Below, piece by piece: positions 44,905 through 53,134 of a stretch of 64,000 nucleotides of DNA. The notes under the pieces were generated by a model, which worked only from the letters and a program-made list of their open reading frames with translations, was not told where the DNA came from and did no database searches. The stretch lies in assembly GCF_000716545.1 (NCBI RefSeq), contig NZ_JNWZ01000025.1:15450-79449 (forward strand). Direction: 5' to 3'. Origin of the DNA: Kitasatospora phosalacinea. GTDB lineage: Bacteria > Actinomycetota > Actinomycetes > Streptomycetales > Streptomycetaceae. Position 1 is the stretch's first letter. Each line of letters opens with the position of its first letter. The translations under genes were made by a program, and so were the position numbers.

Positions 44905-44930
44905 CCGGCCCGGGGCGGTCGCCGGGCCGG
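44905..44930 (+). terminator. Hairpin terminator after the RpiR gene
   Basis: Nine-base arms CCGGCCCGG/CCGGGCCGG with an eight-base loop, starting five bases after the stop codon. Confidence 0.65.
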
Positions 44931-45111
44931 TTCCAGCGGGTGCGGTCGCACCGGTTTCCGCCGGGCCGGACGTGCCGCACGCGGCAGGCTCCGCCTCGGC
45001 GTCCAGACGGTGCACGAACGATGCGAGTGGATCGCGCCGGTGCGTCGGGGGAGCATTCGTTGACGTTTTCGTCGATGTCGGCGGGCGCCGGGCGGACCGC
45101 ACAGGAAGCAG

Positions 45112-45609
45112 GTGAGAGAAGTGGTGGCGGAGAGAGCGGCACGGACGGCCGAATCGGTCTGGGACTACCCGAGGCCGCCCGCCGTGGTTCCGGATGACCG
45201 GCTCGTCGAGGTGTTCTTCGGCGGGCGGACGCTCGCCTCCAGCCGGCAGGCCCTGCGCGTGCTGGAGACCAGCCACCCGCCGGTGTTCTACCTCCCGCGG
45301 CACGACGTGGCGACCGACCTGCTCCGGCCCTCCGACGGTTCGACCCTCTGCGAGTGGAAGGGGCGGGCGCGGTACTGGGACGTCGAGGCCGACGGCCGGT
45401 TCTCGGTCCGGGCGGCGTGGAGCTACCCGGAACCGTTGCCCGGCTACCGGTCGCTCCGCGACCACCTGGCGTTCTACCCGAACCGGGTGGAGCGCTGCAC
45501 GGTGGCCGGCGAGGTCGTGCGACCGCAGGAGGGAGGGTTCTACGGCGGGTGGGTCACGGAGGAGATCACCGGCCCGTTCAAGGGCCCTTCCTGGACCGCG
45601 GGGTGGTGA
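45112..45609 (+). CDS. DUF427 family protein
   Basis: A 165-residue protein with SVWDYPRPPAVV, VEVFFGGRTLASSRQALRVL, PPVFYLPRHDV and CEWKGRARYW, the conserved pattern of DUF427. The fold is a small beta-barrel; the Tyr-Leu-Pro and Cys-x-Trp-Lys-Gly motifs mark a conserved surface, but no reaction is established. GTG start with AGGAAG upstream. The following 293 bases (to 45902) contain no recognisable gene. Confidence 0.9.
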   Translation: MREVVAERAARTAESVWDYPRPPAVVPDDRLVEVFFGGRTLASSRQALRVLETSHPPVFYLPRHDVATDLLRPSDGSTLCEWKGRARYWDVEADGRFSVRAAWSYPEPLPGYRSLRDHLAFYPNRVERCTVAGEVVRPQEGGFYGGWVTEEITGPFKGPSWTAGW

Positions 45610-45902
45610 CCGACGCCCGGTAGGTGGCGAGGAAGGCGGCCGGGAGCGGCTGGTGCCGTCCGCGAGCGCAGGTGGAGACCCGCCACGAAGCCTCCCGGCC
45701 CGAGCCGGCACGCAGGAGGTCGGCGCCCCCGACGACGACGTCGCCCGCGCCGCCCCGGCCCGGTCCGCCCTGGAGGCCCGCGTCCTCGTCCAGCGCCACG
45801 CCGACCCGCGCCCCGCCGCCGAGCAGGGCCTCCGCCCTGCTCGAACACGGCCGGGCCGCCCTGCACCACGGCCGCCGAACGGTCACTGACGGGACGTCGG
45901 CC

Positions 45903-46334
45903 TCACGAGTGGGACTTCAGCGGGCGGGCGAAGGACTTGCGCAGTTGCGAGGGCCCGACCAGGGGAAGCAGGGAGGCCAGCAGCTTCTGCTTCAGGGTGG
46001 CGGGCGTCCTGGTCAGTCGGACCTCGACGAGCGTGCGCTCCCCCTGCGGAGTGAGCCGGAAGTCCCAGCCGCCGCCGGGCCCGAAGAGCTTGGAGTCGAG
46101 GGTGGTGATGGTGACCCGGTCTCCCCCGGGCTCCCAGTCGTAGCGGGCGCGTTCCCACGCGGCGGCGGTGCCCTCGGTCACCTCGGCCCAGCCGTCGCCC
46201 TGGCCGTGGACCTCGAAGTGGTCCGCGTCGATGCCGGGCCAGGCGGCGGGGCGGCCGGAGCTGAAGTCGGTGAGGACCTCCAGCACGCCGGACGGGCTGA
46301 GCGAGGAGACGAGGGAGAAGGTGACGACGGTCAT
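45903..46334 (-). CDS. SRPBCC (START-like) family protein
   Basis: A 143-residue protein with alternating beta strands and a C-terminal helix (ATLKQKLLASLLPLV), as in the SRPBCC/polyketide-cyclase fold. The segments WAEVTEGTAAAWERARYDWE and LVEVRLTRTPA support it. I chose the ATG at 46334, behind GGAGGACC, rather than an in-frame ATG 26 codons upstream. Such proteins bind hydrophobic ligands. An ATCAGTC element lies 77 bases upstream. Confidence 0.85.
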   Translation of the reverse strand: MTVVTFSLVSSLSPSGVLEVLTDFSSGRPAAWPGIDADHFEVHGQGDGWAEVTEGTAAAWERARYDWEPGGDRVTITTLDSKLFGPGGGWDFRLTPQGERTLVEVRLTRTPATLKQKLLASLLPLVGPSQLRKSFARPLKSHS

Positions 46335-46410
46335 GAGGTCCTCCAGGAGCGGGGCCGGAGCGGTTCCGGCCGGTCGGCACTCACTGTCGCCGCGCGAAGG
46401 GCCGGGCCGC

Positions 46411-46426
46411 ATCAGTCAGTTGACCG
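46411..46426. promoter_or_regulatory. ATCAGTC-N4-GAC element between SRPBCC and alpha/beta hydrolase genes
   Basis: ATCAGTCAGTTGACCG has inner arms GTCA/TGAC. The first 14 bases recur exactly upstream of the tannase-family gene (54849), and a variant lies upstream of the hydrolase at 52932 (53012). It lies between divergent genes and could serve either. Confidence 0.5.
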
Positions 46427-46601
46427 TCGGCCGGGGGAGGGCGGCTTGGGTATGCGGCCGGGTGCGCGGGTGCGCCGTGGGCGGCGGAGAGGAGTCCGAC
46501 CGTCAGATGACGGATCTGCCGCGGTGACCGGGAACGCCAGGGTGGGTGCAGCGAGGTGACGCGACGTCACCCGACTCCGACGGATCCGAAAGGCAATTCC
46601 C

Positions 46602-47453
46602 ATGGCAGCAGGCAGGAGCAACCGGAAGCGTGGACCGGTGACCGCGGCGGTGTGGGCCCTGGCGACGAGTTTCGCCCTGGGCACGGCCGTGGTCGGCGGG
46701 GCGGCGAGCGCGTCCACCCCGCCGCACTCGGTCACGGTCGGCGCCCGGCCGACGATCGTCCTGGAGCACGGTGCCTTCGCCGACGCCTCCAGCTGGGACG
46801 ACGTCATCAAGCAGCTACGGGCGGACGGCTACCCGGTGGTCGCCCCCGCCGACCCGCTGCGCGGGCCCGCCTCCGACGCGGCCGTGCTGCGCAGCGTGAT
46901 CGACCACGTCCCGGGGCCGATGGTCCTGGTGGGCCACTCGTACGGCGGCTCGGTGATCAGTGCGGCCGGCGCGGGCGCCCCCCGGGTCAGGGCGCTGGTG
47001 TACGTGGCCGCGTTCCTGCCCGCTCCCGGGGAGACGGCGCTGGGGCTGACCGGCGAGTTCCCCGGCTCCACGCTGGGCGACACGCTGGACCCGGTCACCT
47101 ACGCGCTCCCCGGCGGCGCCCCGACGACGGACCTGTACATCCGGGCGGACGCGTTCCGCCACCAGTTCGCCGGCGACGTCCCCGCGGGCCGGGCGGCACT
47201 GATGGCGGCCACCCAGCGTCCGATCGCCCAGAGCGCCCTGCTGGAGCCGGCGACCGTCGCCGCCTGGCAGGAGAAGCCCAGTTGGGACGTGGTCACGACC
47301 GAGGACCTGAACATCCCGGTGGCCGCGCAGCGCCACATGGCCCAGCGCGCCCACGCGCACGTCACCGAGGTGGCGGCCTCGCACTCGGTCGCCGTCTCGC
47401 GTCCGCGGCTGGTCGCCGAGGTGATCGAGGAGGCCGCCCGGGCGACCGGCTGA
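46602..47453 (+). CDS. Secreted alpha/beta hydrolase
   Basis: A 283-residue protein with a signal peptide (basic 5-10, hydrophobic 14-33, ASAS). The esterase core has LEHGAFADASSWDDVI, the nucleophile elbow GHSYGG (Ser113) and a C-terminal ASHSVAVSRP with the likely catalytic histidine. It resembles the haloperoxidase/esterase-like group that hydrolyses small esters. AAAGG precedes the ATG. Substrate is unknown. Confidence 0.9.
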   Translation: MAAGRSNRKRGPVTAAVWALATSFALGTAVVGGAASASTPPHSVTVGARPTIVLEHGAFADASSWDDVIKQLRADGYPVVAPADPLRGPASDAAVLRSVIDHVPGPMVLVGHSYGGSVISAAGAGAPRVRALVYVAAFLPAPGETALGLTGEFPGSTLGDTLDPVTYALPGGAPTTDLYIRADAFRHQFAGDVPAGRAALMAATQRPIAQSALLEPATVAAWQEKPSWDVVTTEDLNIPVAAQRHMAQRAHAHVTEVAASHSVAVSRPRLVAEVIEEAARATG

Positions 47454-47785
47454 CCCGGGACGGCGCCGCCTCCCGCTCGGCGCCCAGGTGGGCGAGCCGG
47501 CCCTGCCGACCGGGCGCCGGCGTTCGGCACGGGCTTCCCCGGCGCGGCCGAGCACGCGGTCCTGTAACCGCCAGGAGCGGTGAGCTGGTCGGCGGCTTGC
47601 GCTCCTGCCGTCTGGTCGGTCAGGCCGGCGTTTTCCTTCAACTACCTGCGACAACAATGATTTTCAGGGCGTCCAGCCGCCCCGGCTGCTTGACGCTCCA
47701 CGCAACGCTCTGCGATATTCGTAACCGGTTAAACCGGTGACTGCGAGACGCGGCTCATCGGATCGAGACCTCAGAGGAGACAGCC
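47454..47785 (+). promoter_or_regulatory. Gap with AT-rich promoter region of the ohr gene
   Basis: A 332-base gap. Near the ohr gene a palindrome TAACCGGTTA (47722-47731) is followed directly by another ACCGGT (47733-47738). This is a plausible site for a MarR/OhrR-type peroxide sensor. No ohrR gene is adjacent, so the link is inference. The rest is GC-rich without features. Confidence 0.4.
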
Positions 47786-48217
47786 ATGGCAGTCAGCTAC
47801 ACAGGTGTGGTGACCGTGACGGGAGAGGGCCGCAACGGCGGGCGGATCGCCGCCGGCGACGGCCACCTCACCACCGCCCTCGCCATCCCGAAGGAGCTGG
47901 GCGGGGCCGGCGGGGCCACCAACCCCGAGCAGCTGTTCGCCGCCGGCTGGGGCGCGTGCTTCCTGGGCGCGGTCCGCCGGGCCGCCGCCGACCGCAAGGT
48001 CCGGCTGACCAGCACTGCCATCACCGTCGAGGCGACGCTGCACCACGGCGACGGCGGGGAGTTCGGCCTGAGCGCCGTCCTCAACCTCGAACTCGGCGGC
48101 GTGGACCAGGAGACGGCCACCGAGCTGGGCGACGCCGCGCACCGGCTGTGCCCGTACTCCAAGGCGACCCGGGGCAACATCCCGGTCACCATCAACGCCA
48201 CCGCCGTCGCCGCCTGA
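47786..48217 (+). CDS. ohr: Organic hydroperoxide resistance protein, Ohr/OsmC family
   Basis: A 143-residue thiol peroxidase. The reactive cysteine is Cys58 in NPEQLFAAGWGACF and the second is Cys122 in LCPYSKATRGN, both in the Ohr arrangement; Arg20 and Glu48 match the usual active-site pair. It forms a homodimer that reduces organic and fatty-acid hydroperoxides using lipoylated partners. GGAG lies nine bases before the ATG. It ends before a strong bidirectional terminator. Confidence 0.95.
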   Translation: MAVSYTGVVTVTGEGRNGGRIAAGDGHLTTALAIPKELGGAGGATNPEQLFAAGWGACFLGAVRRAAADRKVRLTSTAITVEATLHHGDGGEFGLSAVLNLELGGVDQETATELGDAAHRLCPYSKATRGNIPVTINATAVAA

Positions 48218-48232
48218 CCTCGGACACGGGCC

Positions 48233-48265
48233 CGCCCGGGCCGTCGAACAGCGACGGCCCGGGCG
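48233..48265. terminator. Bidirectional hairpin terminator
   Basis: Arms CGCCCGGGCCGTCG and its complement, 14 bases each, with a five-base loop, between the convergent ohr and CGNR genes. The stem extends outward with one mismatch. Confidence 0.8.
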
Positions 48266-48279
48266 AGCCCGTCGGCAGG

Positions 48280-48834
48280 TCAGGCCCGCGGGGCCGCCCC
48301 ACCGTGCTGGCGCGCGCGGAAGGAGGCGGCCTTGACCCGGTTGCCGCAGGTCTTCATGGCGCACCACTCGCGCCGATGGCCGCGCGAGCGGTCGAGGTAG
48401 ACCTGGGTGCACTCCGGACGGGCGCACTCGCGCAGCAGGGCCGCCTCGTCGCCGCCGAGGATCTCGACGGTCTCGCGCGCGAGTGCCGCGAGGCCCTGCG
48501 CGACGGACCCGGTGCGGCTGGCGCCGTCGGCGTGCAGGCGCACCGTCACCGGCAGCCCCGCCGCGTGCCGGTTCACTCCGGCCACCGCCCGGGGCGGCAG
48601 CGGCCGCCCGTCGAGCCGGGCGGCCACCAGTGCGTAGATCGATTCACGGAGGTCCACGGCGATCTCGACGTCGGTCTCGTCGGCACCGGGCGCGGTGTCG
48701 AGGACTCCCGCCTCGACGAACCAGGCGTCGAGCTGCTCGGGCGAGGCCAGCTTCTCCGCCGGGGCGGCGTTGCGCCGTGCCCGCAGCGTGCCGACGAAGT
48801 CGAGGGGCAGGGTCCCGCAGGGAAAGGCATGCAT
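48280..48834 (-). CDS. ABATE/CGNR zinc-finger regulator
   Basis: A 184-residue protein. The N-terminal ABATE domain begins CGTLPLDFVGTLRAR and the C-terminal zf-CGNR has the cysteines of CARPECTQVYLDRSRGHRRE and WCAMKTCGNRVKAASFRAR. Such proteins are thought to be stress-linked transcription regulators. The ATG at 48834 is chosen because the family starts there; no strong ribosome site is visible, so the mRNA may be leaderless. Confidence 0.9.
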   Translation of the reverse strand: MHAFPCGTLPLDFVGTLRARRNAAPAEKLASPEQLDAWFVEAGVLDTAPGADETDVEIAVDLRESIYALVAARLDGRPLPPRAVAGVNRHAAGLPVTVRLHADGASRTGSVAQGLAALARETVEILGGDEAALLRECARPECTQVYLDRSRGHRREWCAMKTCGNRVKAASFRARQHGGAAPRA

Positions 48835-48975
48835 CACGTCACCAGTCTGGCTGGTTACCGATGGATGTGCAACGTCCTGCCTCCTGCGGAGCGACATCGT
48901 CGGCCCCGACTGTCCCGCGGCCACGGCACCACGCGCTCCCGCTCGCCCCGGACCTTCCGCAACGCCCGGCGGTCG

Positions 48976-49202
48976 GCCATCGCGCTGGACGTCATCGCCC
49001 CGCTGGACGCCCTGCGGATCGACCGCGCGCAGCAGCTGGAACCGATCGCGCCGACCGGCGAGCACACCTGGTGGTACCAGTACCACTTCGCCACCGAGCG
49101 CGGCCGCAAGGCCACGGAGCGCCCGGCCCTCCGGCACGACCTGACCCGCCTGGCCTGGCAACCGGCCTGTCAACCGGCCTTCCCCACCTGGGGGTTCGAC
49201 GT
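48976..49202 (+). pseudogene. Alpha/beta hydrolase fragment
   Basis: The frame reads EHTWWYQYHFATERGRKATE, then a middle segment and FPTWGFD, matching the lid region of epoxide-hydrolase/haloalkane-dehalogenase-like proteins (WYQYYFATERGR...WSPTWxFD). There is no start codon with ribosome site, no nucleophile elbow and no C-terminal histidine, so only an inner fragment is left. Confidence 0.55.
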
Positions 49203-49301
49203 GGCCTCGCGACGGCCGGGCCACCCCCCACCGGCCTGCCGCCACACGTGTGGCCCGGACACGTCCCCGGTGTCACACCCGTCGGCACCCGCTGCGGCCG
49301 C

Positions 49302-49325
49302 CACCCTACGCTGATGGGTAGGGTG
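49302..49325 (+). promoter_or_regulatory. Palindromic promoter of the LuxR regulator
   Basis: Perfect eight-base arms CACCCTAC (49302-49309) and GTAGGGTG (49318-49325) around GCTGATGG. A -10-like TACGCT (49307-49312) is inside, so a protein bound here would block transcription. Autoregulation is plausible. Confidence 0.5.
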
Positions 49326-49369
49326 TGGCCCGAGCACCGAGCGGGCGGTCCGGAAAGTGGGGGCGCGAC

Positions 49370-52129
49370 ATGCATGCACCGGTCAACGCGTTGGTCGGCC
49401 GGGAGGCGGAGCGGGCGGCGCTGTCGTCCTTCGTGACCGCTCCCGGCGGCCGGTCGCTGGTCCTCAAGGGCGAGGTCGGGGTCGGCAAGAGCGCGCTCCT
49501 CGAACACCTCACCGAGCTCGCCGGCCAGGAGAACCACCGGGTGATCCGGGCGGTCGGGGTGGACGCCGAGTCGGACTTCCCGTTCGCCGGACTGCACCAG
49601 GTCCTCTATCCGCTCCTGCCGCACCTCGACCGGCTGGAGACCTCCCACCGGGCCCTCTTCGACGTCGTGTTCGGCCGCAACGCCGGGGCTCCCCCGTCCG
49701 TGATGACGCTCGCCATCGCCGTCCTCGACCTGCTCGCCCTGGCGTCCTCGCAGCAGCCGCTGCTCCTGGTGGTCGACGACGGCCAGTGGTTCGACGGCGT
49801 CAGCGCCGAGGTGTGCGGCTTCGTGGGGCGGCGGCTCACCGGCAGCTCGGTCCGGCTCGTGGTCGGCCTGCGGTCGGACGTGCCGTCGCTGTTCGACACC
49901 GCGGCGCTGCCCGAGCTCCACGTCACCACCCTGTCGGAGGAGGACGCGCAGCGACTGCTCGACCTGCGCCACCCGCGGCTCGATCCCCGGATCCGGCGCA
50001 TCGTGCTGGACGAGGCCCAGGGCAATCCGCTGGCCCTGCTCGAACTCCCCCCGTTCCTGGCCGGCCGCCCGCTGCACGGCGTCGAGGAACTGCTCAGCCA
50101 CCACGGCGTGCCGCTGCCCGGGCGGCTGGAGTACGTCTACGGCACCCGGATCGAGGCGCTCGGCCGGCCGGTACGCACCGAGCTGCTGCGCGGCGCGCTG
50201 GACGGCGTGGGGGCGGGCAAGGCGCCGGACGCCGCGCGCGGGTCCCGCTACCGGATGGTCGATGCCGACGAGGCGGCCTTCTCGGGCCTGCTCGACATCG
50301 ACCCGATGACCGGTCACTTCGTCTTCCGGCACCCGCTGGTGCGCTCGACGGTCGTCCAGAAGGCCACCCCCAACGAGCGGCGCGAGGCGCACGCCGTCCT
50401 CGCCCGCGAGTACCGGGACGACGTGGAGCGGCGCGCCACCCACCTGGCCGCCTCGACGATCGACCCCGACGAGCAGGTGGCCGCGGAGCTCGACGCGGCG
50501 GCGCGGTCCGCGACCCGCCGCGGCGGCGCGCTCGCCGCCATCGCCTGGCTGACCCGCGCGGCGGAACTCAGCGAGACCCCCGGGGAGCGGTCCCGGCGGC
50601 TGGGCGACGCCGCGTTCATCGCCGGGCAGGCCGCCCTGCCCGACCGCGCCCAGTGGCTGGTCCACGCCGACCTCGCCCCCGGCGGCGGCAGCACCCCGGC
50701 GTCGGTGGCCGCGTCGGCGTACGTCGCGCTGTACCGGGACGGCGAGGTCAGGTCCGCGCACCGCCAGGTGGTGACCGCGCTGGAGGCGCTGCGCGACGAC
50801 GGCACCGGGCTGCCCGCCGACGAGGCCGAGGTCCGGCTGGTCAACCTGCTGATGGTCACCTGCCAGTACGCCGCCGACGCCGACGCCTGGCAGCGGGCCC
50901 GGGCACTGCTGGACGCGCTCGGGGACCGGGTTCCCGCGCAGTCGCTGCTGTTCCGCGACGCCTGGAGCGACGTGGTGCGCCACGGCGCCGGTGCGCGTGC
51001 GCGACTGGACCGGGCGTTCACCGAACTCGCGCACCTCAATCCCTGGGATCTGGTCCGCCTGGGTGTGACGGCCTATCACCTCGACGTGCTGAGCCCCTAC
51101 CGGACGCACCTTCAGCGCGCGGTCGACCGTGAGGCGGGGGCGGGGGCCACCGCGTCCGCCATGACCATGCTGCACCTGATCATGCTCGACCAGCTGGCCG
51201 TCGGTGAGTGGGAGGAGGCCGAGCGCACGGGTCTGCGCGGTCTCGAACTCGCCACCCAGCACGACCACGCGCTCTTCGCCCACCACAGCCGCGCGTACCT
51301 CGGACAGGTCGCGGCCCTGCGCGGACAGCTGGAGCGGGCCCGTGAACTGCAGGCCGCCGTCGACTCCTGGGCCCGTCCTCGCGGGGTGGGCTTCCTGTCG
51401 CAGATCGCCGACGCGGTGGGCATCACCGCGGCGCTGAGTGAGGGCGACTACGAGGCCGCGTACCTCTACGCGATCGGCATCACCACCCCGGGTTCCTTCG
51501 AGCCCTGCGCGCACCAGGCCTCCCGGACCCTGCTCGACCTGGTCGAGGCCGCCCTGCACACCGGGCGCACCGAGGAGGCGCGCCGGCACGCCCGGGCCGC
51601 GCTGGACGCCGGCCTGCCCGACGTCTCGCCGCGACTGGCCCTGCTCACCTACGGCGCGCTGTCACTCACCGCAGAGCAGGAGCAGGAGGCGGCCGCCTGG
51701 TACGCGCGGGCCGAGTCGCTGACGGAGGGCGTCGGGTTCCCCTTCGAGCTGGCGCGCATCCGGCTGGCCCGCGGCGTCCGGCTCCGCCACGCGCAGGGGC
51801 CCAAGGCGGCCCGGCAGGCACTGCTCCGGGCGGCCGAGTCCTTCGAGCAGCTCGGCGCCGACGCCTGGGCCGACCGCGCGCGGGCCGAGCTGCGGGCCTC
51901 CGGCATGGCCACCCGGTCCCCGTCCGCGACGGCGCTGACCTGGCAGGAGCACCGCATCGCCGGCCTGGCCGCGAGCGGTCTGACCAACAAGGAGATCGGC
52001 GAGCGGATGCACCTGTCCCCGCGCACCGTCAGCTCACACCTGTACCGGGTGTTCCCCAAGCTCGGCATCACCACCCGCGCCGCACTGCGGGACGCCCTGG
52101 GCGACACCGCCGAGGCGAGCCACGGCTAA
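49370..52129 (+). CDS. Large LuxR-family ATP-binding regulator (LAL type)
   Basis: A 919-residue regulator. An AAA/NACHT-like ATPase with Walker A GEVGVGKSAL (34-43) and Walker B LLLVVDDGQWFD is followed by a long helical TPR-like region (about 380-830). The C-terminal LuxR helix-turn-helix is LTWQEHRIAGLAASGLTNKE followed by IGERMHLSPRTVSSHLYRVF. LAL proteins activate transcription in response to a small ligand bound in the TPR region. It lies among esterase-type genes and is their natural candidate regulator. I use the ATG at 49370, as the family sequence starts LVGREAERAAL. Its stop overlaps the convergent hydrolase stop by four bases. Confidence 0.93.
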   Translation: MHAPVNALVGREAERAALSSFVTAPGGRSLVLKGEVGVGKSALLEHLTELAGQENHRVIRAVGVDAESDFPFAGLHQVLYPLLPHLDRLETSHRALFDVVFGRNAGAPPSVMTLAIAVLDLLALASSQQPLLLVVDDGQWFDGVSAEVCGFVGRRLTGSSVRLVVGLRSDVPSLFDTAALPELHVTTLSEEDAQRLLDLRHPRLDPRIRRIVLDEAQGNPLALLELPPFLAGRPLHGVEELLSHHGVPLPGRLEYVYGTRIEALGRPVRTELLRGALDGVGAGKAPDAARGSRYRMVDADEAAFSGLLDIDPMTGHFVFRHPLVRSTVVQKATPNERREAHAVLAREYRDDVERRATHLAASTIDPDEQVAAELDAAARSATRRGGALAAIAWLTRAAELSETPGERSRRLGDAAFIAGQAALPDRAQWLVHADLAPGGGSTPASVAASAYVALYRDGEVRSAHRQVVTALEALRDDGTGLPADEAEVRLVNLLMVTCQYAADADAWQRARALLDALGDRVPAQSLLFRDAWSDVVRHGAGARARLDRAFTELAHLNPWDLVRLGVTAYHLDVLSPYRTHLQRAVDREAGAGATASAMTMLHLIMLDQLAVGEWEEAERTGLRGLELATQHDHALFAHHSRAYLGQVAALRGQLERARELQAAVDSWARPRGVGFLSQIADAVGITAALSEGDYEAAYLYAIGITTPGSFEPCAHQASRTLLDLVEAALHTGRTEEARRHARAALDAGLPDVSPRLALLTYGALSLTAEQEQEAAAWYARAESLTEGVGFPFELARIRLARGVRLRHAQGPKAARQALLRAAESFEQLGADAWADRARAELRASGMATRSPSATALTWQEHRIAGLAASGLTNKEIGERMHLSPRTVSSHLYRVFPKLGITTRAALRDALGDTAEASHG

Positions 52130-52932
52130 CGGGCGGCGTGCGGGCCGGCGGGGCGGATGCCGCGTTCGTCGAGCCAGCCGAGCACGTGGTCGGCGACGGA
52201 GCGCCAGCCCGCGTCGACCACCAGGGAGTGGCCCCGGTCGGCGAACTGTTTGAGTTCGGTCGTCGCGGTGGAGTCGCCGTAGGCCTTGTAGACGCCGCGC
52301 GTCGCCGCGTCGGGCACCAGCAGGTCCTCCTGGCCGGAGACGAGCAGCAGCGGGCCGCGCGCCACGTTGCCGACGTCCACCAGGGCGCTCGGGCTGCGGG
52401 GGCGGCCCCCGCAGCCGAGGTCGTCGAGCAGGCGGCGCGGGACGGGCACCACGTAGCGGTCGTACAGCCGCTCGGCCTCCTCGGGGCCGACCGCGTTGGC
52501 GAAGGCGTCCCGGAAGCGCCGGCGCGAGAGCAGGACCATCGCGCCGTCCCCGGCGTCCCCGGCGTCCGCGCCGGCGTGGCCCGAGCACGGTCCGACGCCG
52601 TCGACGGGGGCCGGCGCGATGGCCACCGCGGCCTGGCCCAGTCCGGCGCCGATGAGGTGCTGGGCGACCAGCCCGCCGACCGAGTGCCCGACGATCACCG
52701 GCGGGGCCTCGCAGGAGCGGACGATCGCGGCGTAGTGCTCGGTCAGGTCGTCCAGGCCGGTGTCGGGCACCGCGTCCGGGTGCTCGCGCGCCTCCGGTGC
52801 GGTGGCCGGCTCGCCCGGCCAGCCGGGCGTCCGGGCGAGGTAGCCGCGGCTCGTGAAGCGCTCCGCCCAGGACTCCCAGGACAGCGCGTGCATCCACGCG
52901 CCATGGATGAACACGACGGGAGTACGGGTCAC
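52126..52932 (-). CDS. Alpha/beta hydrolase
   Basis: A 268-residue cytoplasmic hydrolase starting at GTG (VTRTPVVFIHGAWMH) with GGAGGG a few bases upstream. The nucleophile elbow is GHSVGG (Ser84), the acid lies near SGQEDLLVPDA and the histidine in DRGHSLVVDAG. No signal peptide, unlike the homologue at 46602. It is probably an esterase, lactonase or epoxide hydrolase-like enzyme. The 202-base gap upstream carries one ATCAGTC element. Confidence 0.9.
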   Translation of the reverse strand: MTRTPVVFIHGAWMHALSWESWAERFTSRGYLARTPGWPGEPATAPEAREHPDAVPDTGLDDLTEHYAAIVRSCEAPPVIVGHSVGGLVAQHLIGAGLGQAAVAIAPAPVDGVGPCSGHAGADAGDAGDGAMVLLSRRRFRDAFANAVGPEEAERLYDRYVVPVPRRLLDDLGCGGRPRSPSALVDVGNVARGPLLLVSGQEDLLVPDAATRGVYKAYGDSTATTELKQFADRGHSLVVDAGWRSVADHVLGWLDERGIRPAGPHAAR

Positions 52933-53011
52933 AACGAGCCCTCCGAGCCTGATGAGGTCAGCCGCCACGGACGGCGGCCTGTCCAGCATCGTGCCGGCGG
53001 CTCCCCGGGGG

Positions 53012-53027
53012 ATCAGTCGAATGACTG
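53012..53027. promoter_or_regulatory. ATCAGTC-N4-GACTG element upstream of hydrolase gene
   Basis: ATCAGTCGAATGACTG has perfect arms CAGTC/GACTG around GAAT, 80 bases before the hydrolase start. It matches the sites at 46411 and 54849 in the ATCAGTC and GAC positions. Confidence 0.45.
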
Positions 53028-53134
53028 CAATGCGTTCGGAGTACGGCCGCCGCGGGCCGGCGGCCGGACACGCGCGGGCCCCGGCGCGCGCCCGCGGACG
53101 ACGGGTGCGGGCCGGGGCCGGGGGTGGTGCGGGG

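Noticed and set aside
45610..45902. Open frames on both strands between DUF427 and SRPBCC genes
   Set aside because: Alanine/arginine-rich sequence with no start signal or family match on either strand.
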